Made by a program: the position numbers and the translations under genes | Shown: piece after piece, positions 1-5,697 of the stretch | Layout of the letters: each line of letters begins with the position of its first letter | How positions within the stretch are numbered: the first letter of the stretch is position 1 | The notes under the pieces: generated by a model | The model's input: the letters and a program-made list of their open reading frames with translations, nothing else | Told to the model about the DNA's origin: nothing | Database searches by the model: none | Assembly: GCA_039649175.1 (NCBI GenBank) | Contig: JBBWZS010000162.1 | Location: forward strand, 1-8,223 | From: DATAQC01 sp039649175 | Lineage (GTDB): Bacteria > Actinomycetota > Acidimicrobiia > Acidimicrobiales > AC-14 | Direction of reading: 5' to 3' | Length of the DNA stretch: 8,223 bases

Positions 1-398
1 CGGTCGGGTCGGTCCCAGTCGACCAGCTTGGGGGCGACGATGCCGGCGTTGGACCGGATGGACTCCTCGACCATGAGCCGCAGGGCGTCGGGCTCGGGGG
101 CCACGTCGTCGTGGCAGAACACCAGGAAGGCCGCGCCCTGCACGATCTTCAGGACGTCGTTGGCGGCACTGGCGAAGCCGGCCCCGCGCCCCGACGGCGG
201 CCGGCGCAGGAAGGCGTCGGGGAGGACGCCGGCGACGCGCGGGCCGGGGTCGTCCGAGCCGGCGCTGTCGATCACGAGGACCGACTGGTTCGGGTAGTCC
301 TGGTTGCCCACCGCCTGCAGGGCCTCTTCGAACCACTCTCCGGGAGCATCGGCGACGACGACCGCGACCAGAGGGGGTGCGGATGGCTGCTGATCCAT
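1..398 (-). CDS. Family 2 glycosyltransferase, N-terminal part (cut by left window edge)
   Basis: The minus-strand frame opens at ATG 398-396 and stays open to the window edge, giving 132 N-terminal residues (MDQQPSAPPLVAVVVADAPG...). It looks like the start of a GT-A fold family 2 glycosyltransferase: a hydrophobic first strand (residues 9-16), a second strand ending in VLVIDSAGSDD (40-50) where the nucleotide-sugar-binding Asp is expected, a GAGFASAAND segment (72-81) matching the usual G-x-x-x-A-x-N pattern, and FCHDDVAPEPDAL (94-106) carrying the DxD-like metal-binding acidic pair. Such enzymes transfer a sugar from a nucleotide donor in the cytoplasm. Donor, acceptor, and any C-terminal membrane domain lie outside the window. 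The start is preceded only by a weak GGCGAG two bases upstream; no better in-frame start is visible nearby. It lies about 100 bases downstream of the radical SAM gene on the same strand, so co-transcription is plausible. Confidence 0.85.
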   Translation of the reverse strand, partial: MDQQPSAPPLVAVVVADAPGEWFEEALQAVGNQDYPNQSVLVIDSAGSDDPGPRVAGVLPDAFLRRPPSGRGAGFASAANDVLKIVQGAAFLVFCHDDVAPEPDALRLMVEESIRSNAGIVAPKLVDWDRPD

Positions 399-463
399 TT
401 CTCGCCGTGAGGCTAGCCCCGCCGTCCCGGCCGGGCGCGTCACTGACGCTGCCGAAGGGGGTC

Positions 464-491
464 GTCGACCGGCGCCGCCGCCGCCGGCGAC
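464..491 (-). terminator. GC-rich hairpin after the radical SAM gene, possible terminator without U-tract
   Basis: An inverted repeat lies 8 bases beyond the radical SAM stop codon. Its arms are 464-467/488-491 (4 bp) and 469-474/482-487 (6 bp), with a single bulged A at 468 and a 7-base loop. All arm bases pair perfectly. No run of T follows on the minus strand, so it is not a canonical intrinsic terminator. U-less hairpins are often proposed as terminators in actinobacteria. It could equally be an mRNA 3'-end stabiliser or a chance product of the CCG-repeat composition here. Confidence 0.35.
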
Positions 492-498
492 CCTCGCC

Positions 499-2154
499 TC
501 AGCCCACCTCCATGACCGGGAGCCGCCGGGCCACGTCCTTGGGCTTGTAGGACTTCGGGTCGGGCCGCGGGGGGTGCTTGACGAAGCGGCGCTGCAGGAA
601 GCCGACGACGCCGAGGCGCCACAGCACGTAGCCCGACCGGCCCGGCAGCACGGAGACGTCGGCGAAGCGGAGGTGGTCGACGGCGCGCTTGGCCAGGTAG
701 GCGGAGCGCAGAACCATCCCGAGGCGGGGATGGAACGGCTGCTCCTCCGAGCTCGGCTTCACCCGCCGGAGCAGACGGTCGAACAGCCACCGCGGTGGGC
801 GCCAGACGGCCAGCACGTAGAGCATGAGGTTGCCCCACCGGGGCGGGATGACCATGTAGCTGGACGAGATCCCCTCGAGGTCGACGCCGCGCTCGGTCAT
901 GGCCCGCGACAGCTCGGTGTTGGGGATGATCTTCAGCGAGTAGATGTACAGCGTGTACGGCCGGTCGATCGTGTACAGCAGCTCCAGGGTGTCGAGGACG
1001 TCCTGACGGGTCTCGACCGGGTTGTCGACGATGATGTCGTAGGCAGGGGGGATGTGGTACTTCCCCGAGAACGTGCCGATGACCGCGCCCGCTTCGAGGA
1101 TCCGCTCCGGAGGCGTCGGCCGCTTGTAGAAGTCGAGGATCTGCTGGCTGCCGCTCTGGATGCCCATGCGCACCCGGTGCATGCCGGCCCAGGTGAGGAT
1201 GTCGAACTTCTCCTGCTTCACGTAGTTGGGGATCACCCCGTAGACGGTGAAGGGGACGTCGGGCAGCTCGTCGTGCCACAGCTCGGCGAACTGCTCGAGC
1301 TCGCGGTAGGGGATGGCCATGAAGCTGTCGTCGTGGAAGCTGACCTGGCTGACGAACGGGAACGTCTTCCGGACGGCCTTGATCTCGTCGACGATGTACC
1401 GGGCGCTCGGGTGCCGCACCTTCTTGTACGACGGGTCGTTGGCGATGAACTTGGTGTTGCCGCAGAACGAGCAGTGGAACGGGCAGCCGATCGACCAGAC
1501 CGTCTGGTAGCCGAGGCTGAAGTTGTCGAGGTAGTCGTCCTTGGTCATGGGGACGAAGCCCTGGCTGGGGGCGTAGATGCGCTCGGTGGACGTGCCGTAC
1601 TGGGGGAACGGGAGGGTCTCCATCTCGTCGGTCGTCATCAGCGGGAGGAACCCGTTGCGGATGACGGTGCCGTCCGACTCGCCCTTGAACCAGAAGTTCT
1701 GCACGCCGGTGTAGTCCTGGCCGGAGGTGTACAGGTCGTAGAACTCACGGAAGGCGAACTCGCCCTCGCCGGTGCAGATGGCGTCGACCTCGGCGCCGAT
1801 GGCGTCCTCGGGGTCGATGATCGGGTGGATGCCGCCCCAGATCAGGAAGGTGTCGGGATTGATGGTGCGGATGCGCTTGGCCACCCGGCGGGTGAGCTCG
1901 GCGTAGCCGGTCATCGACGAGAACCCCACCATGTCGGCGGTGGCCAGGTGCTGGGCGATCTCGTCGACGCCCTCGTCGCTGAGCTCGCCCTCGGTCCCGA
2001 ACGTGCCCCGCAGGAGGTTGGACAGGCTCTTGAACCGGTTGGTCGAGACGTAGCACGACTCGGTGTCAGGGTTGAGCTGGGCCACGTACGCCGCCATCTT
2101 CCGGAACCCGCAGGACGTGATGCCGTCCTCCAGGCAGACCATCTTGATGCGCAT
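499..2154 (-). CDS. Radical SAM protein with cobalamin-binding-type N-terminal domain
   Basis: The product is 551 residues from ATG 2154-2152. Residue numbers here count from a GTG one codon upstream (552 aa). The N-terminal part (about 3-150) resembles the B12-binding domain of cobalamin-type radical SAM enzymes: IWGGIHPIIDPEDA (106-119) and CTGEGEFAF (128-136) are typical of that class, but the DxHxxG cobalamin-ligand motif is not seen. The radical SAM core follows with the iron-sulfur cluster motif GCPFHCSFCGN (C225, C229, C232; CxxxCxxC) and MGIQSGSQQILDFYKR (331-346), a characteristic barrel segment. A C-terminal extension (about 440-552), rich in Arg and Pro, is of unknown function. Such enzymes cleave S-adenosylmethionine to start radical chemistry such as methylation, but the substrate cannot be read from the sequence. 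The ATG is preferred because a GGAGG lies 6 bases upstream of it and only 3 bases from the GTG at 2157. It is transcribed away from the export operon; a glycan or lipid-carrier substrate is only a guess. Confidence 0.9.
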   Translation of the reverse strand: MRIKMVCLEDGITSCGFRKMAAYVAQLNPDTESCYVSTNRFKSLSNLLRGTFGTEGELSDEGVDEIAQHLATADMVGFSSMTGYAELTRRVAKRIRTINPDTFLIWGGIHPIIDPEDAIGAEVDAICTGEGEFAFREFYDLYTSGQDYTGVQNFWFKGESDGTVIRNGFLPLMTTDEMETLPFPQYGTSTERIYAPSQGFVPMTKDDYLDNFSLGYQTVWSIGCPFHCSFCGNTKFIANDPSYKKVRHPSARYIVDEIKAVRKTFPFVSQVSFHDDSFMAIPYRELEQFAELWHDELPDVPFTVYGVIPNYVKQEKFDILTWAGMHRVRMGIQSGSQQILDFYKRPTPPERILEAGAVIGTFSGKYHIPPAYDIIVDNPVETRQDVLDTLELLYTIDRPYTLYIYSLKIIPNTELSRAMTERGVDLEGISSSYMVIPPRWGNLMLYVLAVWRPPRWLFDRLLRRVKPSSEEQPFHPRLGMVLRSAYLAKRAVDHLRFADVSVLPGRSGYVLWRLGVVGFLQRRFVKHPPRPDPKSYKPKDVARRLPVMEVG

Positions 2155-2160
2155 CACTTA

Positions 2161-2165
2161 CCTCC
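2161..2165 (-). promoter_or_regulatory. Ribosome binding site of the radical SAM gene
   Basis: The minus strand reads AGCGGAGGTAAGTGATG. The GGAGG core is 6 bases from the ATG at 2154 and 3 bases from the GTG at 2157, so it favours the ATG as start. It is the clearest Shine-Dalgarno sequence in the window. Confidence 0.75.
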
Positions 2166-2307
2166 GCTGGACGATCACAGCAGTGCCGGTCGCGTCCCCG
2201 AGCCAGACGGCGTACGCACCCACCCACGCTACCAGCAGCAGGCGAATGTGCTCCCGGGCAGGCTGGTGCCGGCCTCCTGCGCCATCGTCGTCGGAAGACC
2301 CGGCTGC

Positions 2308-2313
2308 TAACGT
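2308..2313 (+). promoter_or_regulatory. Candidate -10 element of the export operon (possible leaderless start)
   Basis: TAACGT matches the actinobacterial -10 pattern TANNNT. A transcript starting 7 to 9 bases after it would begin at or near 2320-2322, where the first GTG of the permease lies. No Shine-Dalgarno sequence is seen before that GTG or before the ATG at 2328, which agrees with leaderless translation. No TTGACA-like -35 is recognisable at the expected distance, so the call rests on spacing and the -10 match alone. Confidence 0.35.
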
Positions 2314-2321
2314 CGCGGGCC

Positions 2322-3257
2322 GTGGTCATGAAGTCCGAGACGGGCCTGGCCGGACCGCCACGACCGATCGCCAGCCCGTCATCGCAGGTCAACGGCACTC
2401 CGCCGCCGGCCGCAGGTGAGTCGCCCCGGATCAGGCAGGGCCCGGTCGCGGCGGTCACCGAGCTGTGGGGGGCCCGCGAGCTCACCGCCAACCTCGTCCG
2501 TCGCGACCTCAAGGTCCGCCACCGCGGCAGCTTCCTCGGCATGCTGTGGTCGCTGGCCACGCCCCTGCTCATCGTCGCCCTCTACTGGTTCATCTTCACC
2601 TTCATCTTCAAGCAGTCGCCGGTCGTCGACGTGGCCAGGGCCGACGGGCAGAAGCCCATCTTCGCCATCTACTTCTTCGCCGGGCTGACCATCTGGAACT
2701 TCTTCAGCACCTCGGTCGGCGCCTCCACCGGGAGCGTCACCGGCGCCGGGTACCTGCTGAACAAGGTCTACTTCCCCCGGGCCATCCTGCCCCTGAGCAC
2801 CGTGCTGTCGAGCCTGGTCACCTTCGCGTTCGAGGGCGCGGTGCTCCTCGCCGCGGCGGTCATCTCGCTCGGGGTGCCGAGCGTCTACCTGCTCTGGACC
2901 CCGCTCATCGTGGGCATCGCCGCCCTCCTGGCCTTCGGGTTCGCCCTGCTGCTGTCGGCCGTCACCGTGTTCCTTCGCGACGTCGCCCACTTCGTCGGGG
3001 TCTTCATGCAGCTGTGGTTCTGGGGGACGCCGGTCCTGTACTCGCTGCAGTTCGTCGCCGGGCGCCCGGGCCTGGTACGGCTGCTCAAGCTCAACCCGGC
3101 CACGGGGCTGGTCGTGTCGTTCCGCAACGTGGCGGTGCTCGACCACCCGCCCGCCCTGCGCCTGCTGGCCTACGACGCCGGCTTCGCCGTGGTGATGCTG
3201 GTCATTGGGGCCTGGGCCTTCGGCCGCTGGCAGCGGATGTTCTCCGAGATCGTCTGA
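2322..3257 (+). CDS. wzm: ABC-2 type polysaccharide export permease (Wzm/TagG family)
   Basis: This is the membrane subunit of an ABC transporter that moves lipid-linked polysaccharide across the cytoplasmic membrane, 311 residues from GTG 2322 or 309 from ATG 2328. The first ~45 residues are Pro/Ser-rich, look disordered and are longer than a minimal Wzm needs. LVRRDLKVRHRGSFLGMLWS (58-77) is the amphipathic family signature just before the first membrane helix. About six hydrophobic segments follow, near 72-97, 112-130, 155-182, 189-213, 223-243 and 284-302. LRDVAHFVGVFMQLWFWGTP (218-237) is a second conserved family stretch. Its stop overlaps the ATPase start by one base (TGATG), as expected for a subunit pair. 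No Shine-Dalgarno is visible and a -10-like element sits just upstream, so the message may be leaderless. Wzm and TagG (teichoic acid) cannot be told apart from this subunit alone; the extended ATPase next door favours a Wzm-type polysaccharide system. Confidence 0.9.
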   Translation: MVMKSETGLAGPPRPIASPSSQVNGTPPPAAGESPRIRQGPVAAVTELWGARELTANLVRRDLKVRHRGSFLGMLWSLATPLLIVALYWFIFTFIFKQSPVVDVARADGQKPIFAIYFFAGLTIWNFFSTSVGASTGSVTGAGYLLNKVYFPRAILPLSTVLSSLVTFAFEGAVLLAAAVISLGVPSVYLLWTPLIVGIAALLAFGFALLLSAVTVFLRDVAHFVGVFMQLWFWGTPVLYSLQFVAGRPGLVRLLKLNPATGLVVSFRNVAVLDHPPALRLLAYDAGFAVVMLVIGAWAFGRWQRMFSEIV

Positions 3258-4489
3258 TGCCCGAGACCGCCATCAGCTGCTCCGGGGTCTGGAAGAGCTA
3301 CCGGATGTACCACCAGCGGGCCCACACGCTGAAGGAGAAGGTCCTGTCCGGAGGGAACCGGTACGACCACTTCTGGGCCCTGCGCGGGGTCGACCTGGAG
3401 GTCCCGGCCGGCTCGACCATGGGCATCATCGGTGCCAACGGCTCCGGCAAGTCGACCCTGCTCAAGGTCATGGCCCGCATCCTGGAGCCGAACCGGGGGT
3501 CGTTGGAGGTGCACGGCAGCGTGTCGCCGCTGCTCGAGCTGGGAACGGGCTTCCACCCGGAGCTGACCGGTCGCGAGAACGTGTTCCTGGCCGGGTCGCT
3601 GCTCGGCCAGACCCGGCGGGACGTCGCCAGCCGGTACGACGAGATCGTGGACTTCGCGGGGATCGCCGCCTTCATGGACGTGCCGGTCAAGAACTACTCG
3701 AGCGGCATGTACGCCCGGCTGGCCTTCTCGGTGGCCATCAGCGTCGACCCGGAGATCCTCATCGTCGACGAGGTCCTCTCCGTCGGCGACGCCGGCTTCC
3801 AGCTCCGCTGCCACGAGCGCATCGGCCGGCTGCGGGCCGAGGGCCGGACCATCGTGATGGTCTCCCACAGCATCGACACCATCCGGGCCCTCTGCACCCG
3901 GGCGTGCTGGATCGACGAGGGCGTGGTGCGCGAGCACGGGGTGCCCCGCGACGTCATCGCCAGCTACCAGGACCAGGTCCGCACCGACTCGGCCGAGGAC
4001 GGCCACCGCCGGGCCGTGGCCCACGCCGGGACCGGTCCGGCCCCCGAAGCGGCCGCAGCCGAGATCACCGACGTCGCCTTCTGCGCCGGCGACGGGACCG
4101 CGGCCGTCACCTTCCACACCGGCGATGCCTTCGTCATCCGCCTCCACTACCGCTGCGACGCCGCCGTCGGCGACCTGGTGTGCGGCATCGCCGTCTACCG
4201 GTCGGGCGACCTCGTCCACGTCTTCGGGCAGAACACCGGGCAGGCCGAGGTACCGCTGCCCCCGGCCGAGGACGGGATCGTCGAGTTCCGGGTCGACCGG
4301 CTGCCGCTGCTGGCCGGGCTGTACCTGCTCACCGTCGCCCTCCACGACTCCACCGGCGTCAAGGTCTACGACTGGCGGGAGCAGGAGTACTCGTTCCTGG
4401 TATCGGAGAACCTGGCCCTACCCGCCGGCGACGGGCTCGTCCACGTCGACGGCCACTGGACGCAGGCGCCGGCGCCGGTGCGATCGTGA
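3257..4489 (+). CDS. wzt: Polysaccharide ABC transporter ATPase with C-terminal carbohydrate-binding-like domain (Wzt type)
   Basis: This 410-residue protein is the ATPase partner of the preceding permease. The nucleotide-binding domain fills about residues 5-240: Walker A GANGSGKST (59-67), the subfamily stretch LLELGTGFHPELTGREN (92-108), signature YSSGM (147-151), Walker B ILIVDE (167-172) and H-loop His204. TagH/Wzt-type ATPases without extension are about 250 residues long. Here an Ala/Gly-rich linker (about 242-268) leads to a beta-rich C-terminal domain (about 269-388) with AVTFHTGDAFVIRLHYRC (283-300) and the GLYLLTVALHD stretch (354-364). This layout matches the Wzt C-terminal domain, which in the E. 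coli O8/O9a systems binds the modified non-reducing end of the O-polysaccharide and licenses export. The ATG shares one base with the permease stop, and its own stop shares one base with the methyltransferase ATG. No Shine-Dalgarno is evident, so translation is probably coupled. The family call is firm; the glycan ligand is unknown. Confidence 0.92.
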   Translation: MPETAISCSGVWKSYRMYHQRAHTLKEKVLSGGNRYDHFWALRGVDLEVPAGSTMGIIGANGSGKSTLLKVMARILEPNRGSLEVHGSVSPLLELGTGFHPELTGRENVFLAGSLLGQTRRDVASRYDEIVDFAGIAAFMDVPVKNYSSGMYARLAFSVAISVDPEILIVDEVLSVGDAGFQLRCHERIGRLRAEGRTIVMVSHSIDTIRALCTRACWIDEGVVREHGVPRDVIASYQDQVRTDSAEDGHRRAVAHAGTGPAPEAAAAEITDVAFCAGDGTAAVTFHTGDAFVIRLHYRCDAAVGDLVCGIAVYRSGDLVHVFGQNTGQAEVPLPPAEDGIVEFRVDRLPLLAGLYLLTVALHDSTGVKVYDWREQEYSFLVSENLALPAGDGLVHVDGHWTQAPAPVRS

Positions 4490-5697
4490 TGCTGCGGGGA
4501 GCCCAGGTGCCCCGGGTCATGACCCGGGTCGAGGCCGCGCTGAACCGCCAGGAGCGCCACCTCGACGACGACGACGCCGACCGGGTGATCTTCGTCGACC
4601 CGGACGGCTACGGGGAGCTGGGCACCGCCCATCTCCGCCGGCCCGCCGACCTGGAGATCGAGTTCCACTCGGGCTCGGCCCGGCCGGTGGTCGGCCCGGT
4701 CGTCCGGCTGGCCAAGCGGGCGGTGCGGCGCAGCCTGCGCTGGTACATCAAGCCGATCATGGAGCAGCAGAGCCGCTTCAACCACGCCATGCTCGACATC
4801 GTGGAGCGGCTGAGCATGCAGGACGAGCAGCTGCGCACGGGCGACATCGAGAACCTCCGGCTGGACCAGGCCCGCACCGAAGCCGCCGTCGACCTGGTGC
4901 GCACCGACCTGCTCACCGTCGCAGCCCGGGCTCCGCGCGCCGCGGCCGGCGACGGCGACGCTTCGTCGGCCGGCGGCCCCACCTCGCTGGCCGACCTGCC
5001 CTCGGTGCGGACCACGCTGCGCTACCGGGCCTTCGAGGACCGCCACCGGGGCCCGACCGACGACGTCCGCGAGATGCTGCGGGTCTACCTTCCGCACTTC
5101 GGCTCGTGCCGCAAGGTGCTCGACATCGGATGCGGCCGGGGCGAGTTCCTGAGCCTGCTGCGCGACGCCGGCGTGGCGGCCTACGGGGTGGACTCCGACG
5201 AGGGCATGGTCGAGGCGGTGCGGGCCGAAGGGCTCCAGGTCGTGCTCGACGACGCCTTCGGCCACCTGCGGGGCCTGGAGGCCGGCTCGGTCGACGGCAT
5301 CTTCTGCAGCCAGGTGGCCGAGCACCTGGACACCCCGCAGCTCCTCGCCCTGCTGGAGCTGTCGCTGCGCAAGCTCGCTCCCGGCGGGGTCATCGTCGTC
5401 GAGACGCCGAACCCCGAGACCCTGTCGATCTTCGCCCGGTTCTTCTACACCGACCTCACCCACATCCGGCCCATCCACCCCGACGCCCTGCGCTGGGCCA
5501 TGGAGGCCGTGGGCTTCGAGGGGGTCCGGATCGAACGGGTCCTGCCGGTGGAGGAGGGCGTGCGACTCGAGCACGTGCCGGCCGAGCTGGCGGCCCAGGA
5601 CGGGTGGGCGGCGGTGGCGGCCAACATCGACCGGCTGAACGGCCTGCTGTTCGGGCCGCAGAACTTCGCGGCCGTGGCCACGACCCCGCGCCGATAG
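4489..5697 (+). CDS. SAM-dependent methyltransferase with helical N-terminal region, possible glycan-capping enzyme
   Basis: The product is 402 residues. The C-terminal half (about 188-400) is a class I methyltransferase: motif I VLDIGCGRGEF (210-220), an acidic VDSDEGM (234-240) placed to bind the SAM ribose, and SVDGIFCSQVAEHL (267-280) followed by LAPGGVIVVETPNP (296-309). The N-terminal half has an acidic patch (HLDDDDAD, 24-31), a basic stretch (about 73-88) with RWYIKPIMEQQSRFN (84-98), and a probable alpha-helical or coiled-coil segment (about 90-148). A low-complexity Ala/Gly/Ser linker (about 149-165) joins the halves. Immediately after an extended Wzt, it could be the enzyme that methylates the glycan end recognised by Wzt, as WbdD does in E. 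coli O8/O9a. Unlike WbdD of O9a, no kinase domain is visible, and the helical segment precedes rather than follows the methyltransferase. It could instead methylate internal sugars. ATG 4489 overlaps the Wzt stop (TGATG); GTG 4486 is a less likely alternative. Confidence 0.88.
   Translation: MLRGAQVPRVMTRVEAALNRQERHLDDDDADRVIFVDPDGYGELGTAHLRRPADLEIEFHSGSARPVVGPVVRLAKRAVRRSLRWYIKPIMEQQSRFNHAMLDIVERLSMQDEQLRTGDIENLRLDQARTEAAVDLVRTDLLTVAARAPRAAAGDGDASSAGGPTSLADLPSVRTTLRYRAFEDRHRGPTDDVREMLRVYLPHFGSCRKVLDIGCGRGEFLSLLRDAGVAAYGVDSDEGMVEAVRAEGLQVVLDDAFGHLRGLEAGSVDGIFCSQVAEHLDTPQLLALLELSLRKLAPGGVIVVETPNPETLSIFARFFYTDLTHIRPIHPDALRWAMEAVGFEGVRIERVLPVEEGVRLEHVPAELAAQDGWAAVAANIDRLNGLLFGPQNFAAVATTPRR

Larger units (their letters stand above)
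2155..2321. other. Divergent intergenic region holding promoters for both transcription units
   Basis: About 165 bases separate the minus-strand radical SAM gene from the plus-strand export operon, so both transcription units should start here. On the plus strand a TAACGT -10-like element is visible at 2308-2313. On the minus strand only the ribosome binding site is clear; no convincing -10/-35 pair was found. An imperfect inverted repeat (GCAGG at 2258-2262 and CCTGC at 2276-2280) lies in the middle and could be an operator or chance. Open frames crossing this region have no coding support. Confidence 0.55.

Noticed and set aside
2258..2280. Imperfect inverted repeat in the divergent region as a definite operator
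   Set aside because: Only five base pairs form before mismatches, which is not distinguishable from chance in GC-rich DNA.
574..2310. A 578-residue open frame on the plus strand, antisense to the radical SAM gene
   Set aside because: It is rich in Val, Asp, Glu, Gly and Arg with no recognisable motif, crosses the intergenic region, and mirrors a gene with clear catalytic motifs. Such antisense frames are expected in DNA with strong G/C third-position bias.
2066..2572. A 168-residue minus-strand frame spanning the divergent intergenic region
   Set aside because: It overlaps both the radical SAM start and the permease N-terminus, is Arg/Pro-rich without motifs, and would conflict with the strong ribosome binding site at 2161-2165.
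3170..4345. A 391-residue minus-strand open frame opposite the Wzt gene, with similar long ones at 4366-5574, 5445-6350 and 6393-7505
   Set aside because: All are composition shadows: Asp/Val/Gly/Leu/Arg-rich, without domains or ribosome binding sites, and opposite genes with firm family motifs.
2322..4489. Reading the exporter as proof of a Gram-negative LPS O-antigen locus
   Set aside because: Wzm/Wzt-type exporters also serve other surface glycans, including in actinobacteria, and no lipid A or LPS core gene is present.
4564..4582. GAC repeat (CGACGACGACGACG) as a microsatellite or contingency locus
   Set aside because: It simply encodes the acidic DDDD patch of the methyltransferase, with in-frame codons and few units; similar GAC runs are common in such genomes.
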